DNA of 64,000 bases from Variovorax paradoxus (GTDB lineage Bacteria > Pseudomonadota > Gammaproteobacteria > Burkholderiales > Burkholderiaceae_C): the NCBI RefSeq assembly GCF_018614875.1, contig NZ_JAGGNW010000011.1:310001-374000 (forward strand), given 5' to 3'. Below, in pieces: positions 26,223 to 34,982 of this stretch (position 1 is the stretch's first letter; every line of letters starts with the position of its first letter). The notes under the pieces are model-generated. The model worked only from the letters and a program-made list of their open reading frames with translations. It was not told the origin of the DNA and did no database searches. A program made the position numbers and the translations under genes.

Positions 26223-26740
26223 CCATCCACGGGATTCAGCGGCGTGGAAAGAATGCGCTGGTAGAACGCCACGTCGAGCCAGCGGCCGAACTTGAACCCG
26301 GCCTGCCGCACTGTGCCGGCATGCACGAAGCCCAGCCTTTCGTGAAGCCCGATGCTGCCGGCGTTCGCGGCATCGATGGCGCCGACCATGACGTGCACGT
26401 CGTGCGCAACGGCTTCGGCAATGATCGCCTCCATGAGCGTGCGGCCGAGTCCCGCGCCGCGGTGGCCCGCCTCGACATACACCGAATGCTCCACGGTGTA
26501 CTTGTAGGCTGGAAAGGCACGAAACGCGCCGTAGCTCGCGAAACCCAAGAGCTTGCCGCCCTCGTCCTCCGCGCCGATCACGGGAAAGCCGCTGGCGCGC
26601 TTGGTGGCGAACCACGCCTCCATGCTCTCGGGCGTGCGCGGCTTGTAGTCGTACAGGGCCGTCGAATTGGCAATGGCCTCGTTGAGGATGGCAAGGATGG
26701 CGCCCGCATGGGCTTGCTCGGTGCATGGGACCAGGCGCAT
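26219..26740 (-). CDS. GNAT acetyltransferase, phosphinothricin-acetyltransferase-like
   Basis: A 173-residue GNAT protein. The acetyl-CoA loop is VEAGHRGAGLGRTLMEAII near residue 85, and the C-terminal block GLHERLGFVHAGTVRQAGFKFGRWLDV is typical of the PAT/BAR group, which acetylates phosphinothricin, methionine sulfoximine and other amino acids. The true substrate is not known. The ATG at 26740 has AAGGAAC at good spacing; a longer frame to 26806 is unlikely. It is divergent from an XRE-cupin regulator that could control it. Confidence 0.88.
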   Translation of the reverse strand: MRLVPCTEQAHAGAILAILNEAIANSTALYDYKPRTPESMEAWFATKRASGFPVIGAEDEGGKLLGFASYGAFRAFPAYKYTVEHSVYVEAGHRGAGLGRTLMEAIIAEAVAHDVHVMVGAIDAANAGSIGLHERLGFVHAGTVRQAGFKFGRWLDVAFYQRILSTPLNPVDG

Positions 26741-26822
26741 GTTCGTTCCTTTCGAAAGCGGCGGCGGCTCGGATGAGGGATAAGGAGATAAAACGGAATT
26801 GTCCAATATAGGAGAATAATAA

Positions 26823-26834
26823 TCTCATATGAGA
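26823..26834. promoter_or_regulatory. Perfect palindrome over the XRE-cupin start codon
   Basis: TCTCATATGAGA is a perfect 12-base palindrome that contains the ATG of the XRE-cupin gene. A second, near-perfect inverted repeat (GAGA and TCTC arms, 26812-26826) overlaps it. Both lie in an A/T-rich gap between divergent genes. A helix-turn-helix protein bound here could block its own translation start or promoter. There is no experimental support. Confidence 0.35.
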
Positions 26835-27416
26835 AACAATTCATCTCTGCTCGACGAGCCCGCCGGCATCGACTCGCTCATTGCCAGCCGGCTGCTTGCG
26901 CTGCGCCAGGCCAAGGCGCTGAGCCTTGCCGAACTGGCCGAGCTCTCCGGCGTCAGCAAGGCCATGATCTCGAAGGTGGAGCGCGCGGAAAGCAGCCCGA
27001 CGGCCGTGCTGCTGGGGCGGCTGGCTGCGGGCCTGGGCGTGCCGCTCGCGCAGTTGCTGACGCAGGACAAGGGCTCGCCCGACCGGCTGCGCACCCGGGC
27101 CGAGCAGGAGGTCTGGCGCGATCCCGAGGCGGGCTACCTGCGGCGGCAGATCGTCGAGCGCGGTGCGAGCGGCGGCGTCGAAATGGTCGAAATCGAATTG
27201 CCGCGCTCGGCGCAGGTCGGCTACCCCCGGTGGAGCGGCAAGCCGTACCGGCAGTGCCTGTGGATGCTCGAAGGCATGCTCCGGGTGGACTACGGCGACG
27301 AGCGTTTCGAACTGGGGCCTGGCGACTGCCTGGATTTCGGCGTCGACCGTCCGCTTGTCTTCAAGGCGCTCGGGCGCACGGGATGCCGCTACCTGCTGGT
27401 CGCATCCCCGGCATAG
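26829..27416 (+). CDS. XRE-family regulator with cupin domain
   Basis: A 195-residue transcription regulator. Residues 17-72 form the helix-turn-helix: RLLALRQAKALSLAELAELSGVSKAMISKVERAESSPTA in the usual order. Residues 105-190 are a small cupin sensor domain, with GMLRVDYGDERFELGPGDCLDF in the middle. Proteins of this build, such as PuuR and SutR, sense small molecules and often control the adjacent gene. Here the neighbour is a divergent PAT-type acetyltransferase 88 bases away. The N-terminal residues RNNSSL are encoded by A/T-rich codons unlike the rest. Confidence 0.9.
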   Translation: MRNNSSLLDEPAGIDSLIASRLLALRQAKALSLAELAELSGVSKAMISKVERAESSPTAVLLGRLAAGLGVPLAQLLTQDKGSPDRLRTRAEQEVWRDPEAGYLRRQIVERGASGGVEMVEIELPRSAQVGYPRWSGKPYRQCLWMLEGMLRVDYGDERFELGPGDCLDFGVDRPLVFKALGRTGCRYLLVASPA

Positions 27417-27525
27417 CGGCATGGAAGCAGTAGGCAAGTTCCCACAGCGACTGGAGACGAAGGCCTGTGCCGGCCAGTGGACCGCCCGGGATACTGCAGA
27501 GCATCAACGCTTCCGGGGAACAAAC

Positions 27526-27696
27526 ATGTCCTTTGCGCTTTACATGATCGGTTTTCTGATCTTCCTGGCCGGCCTCGCCTGGGGCGCCTCGGTGGCCGGT
27601 GTGCCCGACCTCTACATCGGTATCGGTGCGCTGATCATCCTGGGCATCGGCGTCTTCAGCGCGGTGGCGCGCACGCGCAGCAAAGACCCTTCCTGA
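27526..27696 (+). CDS. Small conserved membrane protein
   Basis: A 56-residue protein with two hydrophobic helices (residues 3-24 and 29-47) joined by a short loop and ending in the basic and acidic tail RTRSKDPS. It starts at the ATG at 27526 with GGGGAA upstream; the reading frame is open farther, but its start there would lie inside the regulator gene. Proteins like this are common in Burkholderiales; the function is unknown. It stands 109 bases after the XRE-cupin gene and is convergent with rlmB. Confidence 0.65.
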   Translation: MSFALYMIGFLIFLAGLAWGASVAGVPDLYIGIGALIILGIGVFSAVARTRSKDPS

Positions 27697-27727
27697 TTCG
27701 AAGCGCGCCGGGGCCGGCGGCGCAGCA

Positions 27728-28474
27728 TCAGGCGCTGCGCTGCCGCATGGCCTCGTAGAGGCATACGCCGCTTGCCACGGAAACGTTGAGGCTCTCGACC
27801 GCGCCCGCCATAGGAATGCTCACGAGCTCGTCGCAGGTCTTGCGGGTGAGTTGGCGCATGCCCTCGCCCTCGGCGCCGAGCACCAGCGCCAATGGCCGCT
27901 TGAAGTCGCTCTGGTAGAGGGTGCCGGGCGCATCGTCGCTGGTGCCGACGCACCAGATGCTGCGTTCCTTGAGTTCGTTCAGCGTGCGCGCCAGGTTGGT
28001 CACCATGAAATACGGCACCGTCTCGGCGGCGCCGCTCGCCACCTTGGCCACGGTGGCGTTGATGCCGGCCGCATGGTCCTTGGGCGCGATCACCGCGTGC
28101 GCCCCGGCGCCGTCGGCCACGCGCAGGCAGGCACCCAGGTTGTGCGGATCGGTCACGCCGTCGAGCACCAGCAAGAGCGGCACCGTGCCGGCCTCCTCGA
28201 GGCCTTCGAGCAGTTCGTCGAGTGAACGCACCTGTGCGATGGATTCGACGCGCGCGGCCACGCCCTGGTGGCCATGGCTGCCGCTGAGCTTGGCGAGCCG
28301 CAGCCCGTCGGCCTCGACCAGCCTCACACCGGCTTCTTGCGCGCGCGCGATGAACTGTTTCATGCGCGCATCGCGCCGGCTGGTGTCGAACATCACTTCG
28401 AGCACCGATTTCGGCGCGGTCTTGATGCGCACGCCCACGGCATGGAAGCCGAAGATCACTTTGGGAGAAGACAT
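27728..28474 (-). CDS. rlmB: 23S rRNA (guanosine-2'-O-)-methyltransferase RlmB
   Basis: A 248-residue SPOUT methyltransferase that modifies G2251 of 23S rRNA using SAM. The N-terminal substrate-binding domain (FGFHAVGVRI...) covers residues 8-85 and the knotted catalytic domain runs from residue 100. The motifs are seen as LDGVTDPHNLGACLRVADGAGAHAVI, LVLGAEGEGM and IPMAGAVESLNVSVASGVCLYE. The ATG at 28474 begins SSPKVIFGFHAV, close to E. coli RlmB. It lies downstream of the ybbA unit and a repeat element. Confidence 0.93.
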   Translation of the reverse strand: MSSPKVIFGFHAVGVRIKTAPKSVLEVMFDTSRRDARMKQFIARAQEAGVRLVEADGLRLAKLSGSHGHQGVAARVESIAQVRSLDELLEGLEEAGTVPLLLVLDGVTDPHNLGACLRVADGAGAHAVIAPKDHAAGINATVAKVASGAAETVPYFMVTNLARTLNELKERSIWCVGTSDDAPGTLYQSDFKRPLALVLGAEGEGMRQLTRKTCDELVSIPMAGAVESLNVSVASGVCLYEAMRQRSA

Positions 28475-28519
28475 CCCCTGATTATCCCTACCCCAAGGCT
28501 CGTGGGGCCTCCAGCGGCT

Positions 28520-28545
28520 CGGCAAAGCCGGTTCCGCTGTGCTCC
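28520..28545 (+). repeat. Intergenic repeat, copy 1
   Basis: The core CGGCAAAGCCGGTTCCGC at 28520-28537, itself containing the palindrome CGGCAAAGCCG, recurs on the opposite strand at 60959-60976. Similarity extends on both sides (CCTCCAG ahead and TGCTCC after). It lies between the 326-residue membrane-protein gene and rlmB. Confidence 0.6.
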
Positions 28546-28563
28546 GCGAACGCACCCGATCCG

Positions 28564-29544
28564 TCAGGCGAGCGGCAATCCGCTGTGCGCGCGGCTGCGT
28601 TCGTCGTGCAGTTCCTGTACCGCCAGCGCGTTCGGATGCACCCGCGCGCTGTTGCCGACGCTCTCCAGGTATTGGCAGGCGGCGTGGCTCTCGGCGGCCT
28701 TTTCGTAGCGCGCGACCCAGGCATCGCGTACCGGCAGCTTCTCGGGCGACACGGGCCAGACGCCCGGCCGCGGCCGCATGTGCTCGCCGATGCCGATGCG
28801 CCAGGGCTTGGCGCTCAGGCGGGCGCGAAAGCAGTTCTGGTTGCGGCACATGCGCGCATAGACCTCGTCGACACCCAGCACCTGGAAGCAATCGGCCACC
28901 GCCATGTCGGCCGGGCTGAAGACGTCGTGCATCGCCAGCACCCGGAAGCCCGCCGGCGTGCGGTAGATGCGCAGGTGCCAGTCGGGATGCTGATGGACGA
29001 AGCGCCCGATGCGCTCGGCCGCGCGCTTTTCGGGCGCGGGGTTGTCGCTGGCCTCGCCGCGCTTCTTGCGCAGGCCGATGCGGTAGGCGACGGCAAAGAC
29101 CACGAGGGCCGCGATCACCCCGCCCACCCAGGTCCTGGCGGTCCAGCCGCCGACGATGCCCGCGATCAGCGCGGGCGCCAGCGCAAAACCGAACACGCTG
29201 CCGCGCAGGGGTTCGTCGAAATCGATGTCGACGAACAGCACGTCGGGCGTGTTGAGGCAGCGCGCGCCGTAGCTGTTGCGGGTGATGACGGTGTCGCCCT
29301 GCCGCTCGACGATTTCCTCGCGGATGGGCACGCCTTCGGCCCCGTTGTAGGCCAGCTTGCGCTCGCGGCGGTTGAGTTGCTCGCCGCCGGCGATGCGATC
29401 GAAAGCCTCTCGCGTGCGCTGGTCGGCATGCGCCTGCGCGGCGATCGGGCTCTCGTCGGACCAGCCGGAGCGCCGCACGGTGATCTGCTTGCCCGCTACC
29501 TGCTCCTGGATGCGGCCTTCGGCCCAGAACCGGGGAACGATCAT
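28564..29544 (-). CDS. Uncharacterised membrane protein linked to ybbA
   Basis: A 326-residue protein of unknown function. Residues 1-120 are soluble and include CLNTPDVLFVDIDFDEP. Two hydrophobic segments lie near residues 125-165. The C-terminal 160 residues contain DWHLRIYRTPAGFRVLAMHDVF and the cysteine block CRNQNCFRARLSAKPWR. These blocks appear in uncharacterised proteins of many bacteria as I recall, though no function is known to me. Its ATG at 29544 overlaps the ybbA stop by four bases, so the two are translated together. There is no signal peptide. Confidence 0.75.
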   Translation of the reverse strand: MIVPRFWAEGRIQEQVAGKQITVRRSGWSDESPIAAQAHADQRTREAFDRIAGGEQLNRRERKLAYNGAEGVPIREEIVERQGDTVITRNSYGARCLNTPDVLFVDIDFDEPLRGSVFGFALAPALIAGIVGGWTARTWVGGVIAALVVFAVAYRIGLRKKRGEASDNPAPEKRAAERIGRFVHQHPDWHLRIYRTPAGFRVLAMHDVFSPADMAVADCFQVLGVDEVYARMCRNQNCFRARLSAKPWRIGIGEHMRPRPGVWPVSPEKLPVRDAWVARYEKAAESHAACQYLESVGNSARVHPNALAVQELHDERSRAHSGLPLA

Positions 29545-30263
29545 GCCTGCAGCGAGGCCACCAGCACAGGCGTCGACTCGTTGAGCGCCATGCGCCCGGC
29601 CTCGATGGTGATGCGGCGCTCGCACTGGGCCGCAATGCCGCGGTCATGGGTGACGAGCACGAGCGTGGTGCCGAGCTCGCGGTTGAGGTCGAACATCAGC
29701 TTCATGACTTGCTCGCCGGTCGCGAAGTCGAGGCTGCCGGTGGGCTCGTCGGCCAGCAGCAGGGCCGGCTGCACCACGAAGGCCCTGGCCAGTGCCACGC
29801 GCTGCTGTTCGCCGCCCGAGAGCACCTTGGGATAGTGTCCGAGCCGCTGGCCGAGTCCGACGCGCCCGAGCATTTCGGTGGCCGCCTTGCGCGCGTCCTT
29901 GCGGTCGGCCAGTTCGAGCGGCAACATCACGTTCTCGAGCGCGCTCAGGTTGCCGAGCAGCTGAAAGCTCTGGAACACGAAGCCCACGCGCTGGGCGCGC
30001 AGCGCGGCGCGCTCGTCCTCGTCGATGGCGAAGATGTCGTCGCCCGCAAGCTTGACGGTACCGCGGGTGGGCGTGTCCAGACCCGCGATGATCGACAGCA
30101 AGGTGCTCTTGCCCGATCCCGAGGCGCCGACGATGGCGGCGGTTTCCCGCGCCCCCAGGGTGAAATCGATATTCTGCAAAATGTCGAGCGTACCGGTCGA
30201 GTCGGTCACGGACTTGAACACATGCTCGACAGCGACAATGGCATCAGACGAGGGTTGGGACAT
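29541..30263 (-). CDS. ybbA: ABC transporter ATP-binding protein, YbbA/LolD-like
   Basis: A 240-residue ATPase. Walker A is GASGSGKST at residues 46-54, followed by LSGGEQQR and Walker B LLLADEPTGSLD, as in MacB/LolD/YbbA-type importers or extractors. Its position divergent from tesA is the same as in E. coli, which supports YbbA over LolD. No permease of the YbbP kind is beside it; the next gene is a different membrane protein. The ATG codon at 30263-30261 overlaps the tesA ATG on the other strand by two bases. No good ribosome site is seen. Confidence 0.88.
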   Translation of the reverse strand: MSQPSSDAIVAVEHVFKSVTDSTGTLDILQNIDFTLGARETAAIVGASGSGKSTLLSIIAGLDTPTRGTVKLAGDDIFAIDEDERAALRAQRVGFVFQSFQLLGNLSALENVMLPLELADRKDARKAATEMLGRVGLGQRLGHYPKVLSGGEQQRVALARAFVVQPALLLADEPTGSLDFATGEQVMKLMFDLNRELGTTLVLVTHDRGIAAQCERRITIEAGRMALNESTPVLVASLQA

Positions 30264-30945
30264 GGAAAAAAGGCTTTTCGTTTTGAATCGACGTGACTTT
30301 ATCTTGACCGCCGCCGCATTCGGCAGCGCAGGGACTTGGACGGCAGGCCAGGCCCAGACCGCGCAGGCCGCCGCGCCCGGCAAACCCGTCATCCTGGTGC
30401 TCGGCGATTCGCTGAGCGCCGAATACGGCCTGAAGCGCGGCGAAGGCTGGGTGCCCCTGCTCGAAAAGCGGCTCGCACAGCAGAAGATCCCGGCCACCGT
30501 GGTCAATGCCAGCATCAGCGGCGACACCAGTTCGGGCGGACGAGCCCGCGTTGCCTCGCTGCTGGCGCAGCACAAGCCCAGCCACGTGGTGGTCGAGCTG
30601 GGCGCCAACGACGCGCTGCGAGGCCTGCCGCTTCAGAACACCGAGGACAACCTGCTGCAGATCACCAAGGCCGCGCAGTCGGCCGGGGCCAAGGTGCTGA
30701 TCGTCGGCATCCAGGTGCCGCCCAACTACGGCGGCGACTACACGCGGCGCTTCGAGGCCGTGTTCGGCAAGGTGGCCGGCACCACCAAGGCGGCGCTGGT
30801 CCCCTTCCTGCTCAAGGGCGTGGCCGACGCGCCCGATGCGATCGCCCTGTTCCAGGCCGATCGCATTCATCCGACCGCCGCGGCGCAGCCGCAGTTGCTC
30901 GACAACGTCTGGCCGGAACTGCGCAAGCTGCTCGCCGCCAAGTAG
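30262..30945 (+). CDS. tesA: Arylesterase / lysophospholipase L1 (SGNH hydrolase)
   Basis: A 227-residue exported SGNH-family esterase that cleaves acyl-CoA, lysophospholipid or aryl esters. The blocks are VLGDSLSAEYG with Ser50, VVNASISGDTSSGG, LGANDALRG, and DRIHPTAAAQ with the catalytic Asp and His. The signal peptide carries a twin arginine (LNRRDFILTAAAFGSAGTW), so it may use Tat. The ATG at 30262 has GAGGG upstream, but an in-frame TTG at 30283 would start MNRRDFIL and give a neater signal. It ends at a strong terminator. Confidence 0.9.
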   Translation: MEKRLFVLNRRDFILTAAAFGSAGTWTAGQAQTAQAAAPGKPVILVLGDSLSAEYGLKRGEGWVPLLEKRLAQQKIPATVVNASISGDTSSGGRARVASLLAQHKPSHVVVELGANDALRGLPLQNTEDNLLQITKAAQSAGAKVLIVGIQVPPNYGGDYTRRFEAVFGKVAGTTKAALVPFLLKGVADAPDAIALFQADRIHPTAAAQPQLLDNVWPELRKLLAAK

Positions 30946-30957
30946 GCCGGCCGCAAC

Positions 30958-30999
30958 AAAAAAGCCGCTCCAGGCCTGGAGGCCCGCAGCGGCTTTTTG
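30958..30999. terminator. Bidirectional intrinsic terminator after tesA
   Basis: The arms AAAAAGCCGCT and AGCGGCTTTTT flank an 18-base loop. Runs of A and T at the ends let it stop transcripts from both sides: tesA on plus and the small lysine-rich gene on minus. Confidence 0.85.
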
Positions 31000-31019
31000 T
31001 CGAGCGCCTTGATTTCGAA

Positions 31020-31223
31020 TCAACCGTTCTTGGTCGGCAGATCGGGCACCGTCGGCGGATCGCGTTCGAGCGAAGCCACGTCGGTTTCCGGGTCACCCGG
31101 GGCAAGGCCTTCGGTGCTCGGAGAGAGCTTGCGATTGGCTTTTTCGCGGAGCTTCTCTTCCTTTTTCTTCTTCTTGGCCAGCTCCTTCTGGCGCTTTTCG
31201 TAGCCGTAATTGGGTGTTGCCAC
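31020..31223 (-). CDS. Small lysine-rich protein
   Basis: A 67-residue, highly charged protein: ATPNYGYEKRQKELAKKKKK is followed by EEKLREKANRKLSPSTE and an acidic, proline-rich tail. It probably forms one helix without a membrane part. The start is the GTG at 31223, preceded by GGAGAGAACA, a better ribosome site than that of the frame extension to 31250. I recall similar short proteins in Burkholderiales, without a function. It ends at the shared terminator, and the 114-base gap upstream separates it from metC. Confidence 0.7.
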   Translation of the reverse strand: MATPNYGYEKRQKELAKKKKKEEKLREKANRKLSPSTEGLAPGDPETDVASLERDPPTVPDLPTKNG

Positions 31224-31337
31224 TGTTCTCTCCTTGAACGAGGCAGTCAAAGCGACTGCGTGTCATCCAACTGTAAGCGATAACGGTGTACCCAAAAGCC
31301 CGTGGAGCGGTCGGCCCCTGCATCCGGAAAACTTCGC

Positions 31338-32531
31338 TTACATCCGCGCCAGCGCCTGCTCCAGGTCCGCCCGCAGATCTTCCACATCCTCCAGGCCGAC
31401 CGAGAAGCGCACCAGCGTTCCCTTGTGGGGCCAGCGCGCCACGCCGGCATCGCGCATCAGGCCGATGTCGTAGGGCACGACGAGGCTGATCGGGCCGCCC
31501 CACGAATAGCCGAGGCGGAACAGGTTCAGACTGTCGCAGAAGCGGTCGACCTGCTCGGTGCTGTAGCGCTCGTCGAACACGATCGAGAACAGGCCGGCGG
31601 CCAGGTCGGCCGCGCCGCACAGCGCACGCCAGTTCGCATGGCCGGGCGACTCCTCGAGCGCGGGGTGGAGCACCTGGGCGATCTCTTCGCGGCCGCTGAG
31701 CCAGCGCGCCAGCTCGCGCGCCGAACGGTCGTGCGCGGCATAGCGCAGCCCGATGCTCGGCAGCGACCGCAGCAGAGTTTCCACATCGCCGACGCCGACG
31801 CCGAACCCCGTGCGCATGTGGGTGAGCTTGAGCGCGCGATGCAGCCGCTCGTCGCGCGTGACGACGCTGCCCATCAGCACGTCGCCGCCGCCGCTCGGGT
31901 ATTTGGTGAGCGCATGCACCGAGATGTCCACGCCCTGCCCGCTGCCGTTGAAATCGAAGGGGGCGAATGCCAGGCCCGCGCCCCAGGTGTTGTCCAGCGC
32001 CGTCACCACGCCGCGCGCACGGCAGGCTTTCACGAGCGCCGGCAGGTCGGGAAACTCCATCGTCACCGAGCCCGCCGCCTCGAGCCACACCAGCCGCGTG
32101 CGGTCCGAGAGCTTGGCGGCCAGATCGGACGGGTTCATCGCGTCGTACATGCGATGCGTGATGCCGAAGTTGGCCAGCTCGCCGGTCGCCAGCGCCTTGT
32201 TGGGGCCGTAGGCGTTGTCGGGAATCAGCACCTCGTCGCCAGTCTTCAGGAACGCGAACGAAACCAGCGAAATGGCGGCGAGCCCGCTCGGCACCAGCAG
32301 GCACTCGGTGCCGCCTTCGAGCGTGGCCAGGCGCTCCTCGAGCGTGAAAGTGGTCGGCGTGCCGTGCAGGCCGTAGGTGTAGCCGGCCTTGGTCTTCCAG
32401 TCGCGCGCGCGCATCGCGGCCACGTCGGCGAAGAACACGGTCGAGGCCTTGTAGATGCCCGGCTGCGGCGCGGCGAAGTTGGCGGGCGGGGTGTAGGGAT
32501 GGTGGATCAGGGTCGTGGAGGGCTTGCTCAT
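31338..32531 (-). CDS. metC: Cystathionine beta-lyase (PLP enzyme)
   Basis: A 397-residue Cys/Met-metabolism PLP enzyme that converts cystathionine to homocysteine, pyruvate and ammonia. The PLP lysine is Lys210 in VHALTKYPSGGGDVLMG. The substrate and cofactor blocks YTYGLHGTPT (residues 52-61) and LVPSGLAAISLV (residues 79-90) match MetC rather than the gamma-synthase. A different C-S lyase activity is possible. It is the last recognisable metabolic gene on the minus strand here and is divergent from a VOC-family gene by 87 bases. Confidence 0.87.
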   Translation of the reverse strand: MSKPSTTLIHHPYTPPANFAAPQPGIYKASTVFFADVAAMRARDWKTKAGYTYGLHGTPTTFTLEERLATLEGGTECLLVPSGLAAISLVSFAFLKTGDEVLIPDNAYGPNKALATGELANFGITHRMYDAMNPSDLAAKLSDRTRLVWLEAAGSVTMEFPDLPALVKACRARGVVTALDNTWGAGLAFAPFDFNGSGQGVDISVHALTKYPSGGGDVLMGSVVTRDERLHRALKLTHMRTGFGVGVGDVETLLRSLPSIGLRYAAHDRSARELARWLSGREEIAQVLHPALEESPGHANWRALCGAADLAAGLFSIVFDERYSTEQVDRFCDSLNLFRLGYSWGGPISLVVPYDIGLMRDAGVARWPHKGTLVRFSVGLEDVEDLRADLEQALARM

Positions 32532-32618
32532 GTGCCGATGCTAGCGCCACGCGCCTGCCCAGGTGCGACGCCGCACAATGGGCACCACGACACCGCTGCT
32601 GATCCGAAAGGAACCACC

Positions 32619-33068
32619 ATGGCCATCCACGAGCTGTTCCCGTACCTGTGCGTGCACGACGCCGGCGCGGCCATCGACTTCTATTGCGATGTTTTCGAGG
32701 TGAAGGAAATCTTTCGCCTGACCGAACCCAGTGGCCGCATCGGGCACGCGGAGCTGGACTTCCACAACGGCGCGATCCTGATGCTTTCGGACGAGTTCGC
32801 CGAATACGACATCCGCAGCGCCAAGACGCTGGGCGGCAGCGCGGTGACGCTGCACCTGCATGTGGACGATGCGGACGCCGTGGTGGCCCGTGCCGTGGCG
32901 GCCGGCGCCACGCTGGACATGGCGCCGCAGGACCAGTTCTACGGCGAGCGATCCGGCGTGTTCCGCGACCCCTTCGGCCACCGCTGGAACGTGGGCCACA
33001 GCATCGAGAAGCTCACGCCGGAAGAAATGCAGCGGCGCTACACCGCGATGTTCGATTCCGCCGGCTGA
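32619..33068 (+). CDS. VOC-family (glyoxalase-like) protein
   Basis: A 149-residue protein of the vicinal oxygen chelate superfamily, nearest to PhnB/YdfO-type proteins. It opens AIHELFPYLCVHDAGAAIDFY and has the paired beta-alpha-beta units, with GHAELDFHNGAILMLSDE in the first and the typical GVFRDPFGHRWNVGHSIE ending. Possible metal ligands are conserved, but the reaction is unknown; it could also be a resistance protein. The ATG follows GAAAGGAACC. It ends 16 bases from the convergent phosphoribosyltransferase gene. Confidence 0.88.
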   Translation: MAIHELFPYLCVHDAGAAIDFYCDVFEVKEIFRLTEPSGRIGHAELDFHNGAILMLSDEFAEYDIRSAKTLGGSAVTLHLHVDDADAVVARAVAAGATLDMAPQDQFYGERSGVFRDPFGHRWNVGHSIEKLTPEEMQRRYTAMFDSAG

Positions 33069-33084
33069 GCGAGGACGGGCTCGT

Positions 33085-33609
33085 TCAGACCGACCATTTC
33101 TCCAGCAGCTTCTGTACGCCGAGCGAATCGTAGCCTTCGAAGGGTTGATGAATCCATGGATTCGTCGCCAGGTACTCGACCGAGTAATCGGGCGTGAAGG
33201 TCGACAGCGCCTTGGTCCAGAGCACCGCGCTGCGCAGCTCGGTGATCGGCTTGTAGTTGTTGCGCAGCATGTCCATCACCGCATGCAGCGTGTGGCCCGA
33301 GTCGGCCAGGTCGTCCACCAGCAGCACCCTGCCCGCGATCTCGCCCTTGGGCGTGGTGATGAAGCGGGCGATGTCGAGATGGCCCTGCACCGTGCCGGCG
33401 TCGGCGCGGTAGGAGCTGGTCGACATGATGGCCAACGGCTTGCCGAAGATGCGCGAGAGCACGTCGCCCGGGCGCATGCCGCCGCGCGCCAGGCACAGGA
33501 TGGTGTCGAACTCCCAGCCCGACTGGTGGACCTTGATCGCGAGCTTTTCAATCAGGTTGTGGTATTCGTCGTAGCTGACATAGAGATGCTTGCCGTCTTC
33601 GGTCAACAT
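33085..33609 (-). CDS. Phosphoribosyltransferase (purine salvage type)
   Basis: A 174-residue type I phosphoribosyltransferase. The PRPP-binding loop is VLLVDDLADSGHTL near residue 97, with LCLARGGMRPGDVLSR near residue 38 as the pyrophosphate loop. It is nearest to xanthine/hypoxanthine phosphoribosyltransferases, which convert a base and PRPP to the nucleotide. It lies directly after purA (18 bases), so it probably forms one transcript with hisZ and purA and serves purine salvage. The base used cannot be set. Confidence 0.87.
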   Translation of the reverse strand: MLTEDGKHLYVSYDEYHNLIEKLAIKVHQSGWEFDTILCLARGGMRPGDVLSRIFGKPLAIMSTSSYRADAGTVQGHLDIARFITTPKGEIAGRVLLVDDLADSGHTLHAVMDMLRNNYKPITELRSAVLWTKALSTFTPDYSVEYLATNPWIHQPFEGYDSLGVQKLLEKWSV

Positions 33610-33627
33610 GGTCTGGTTGGTTCCTGT

Positions 33628-34974
<1,347 letters not shown>

Positions 34975-34982
34975 TCAAAAAT

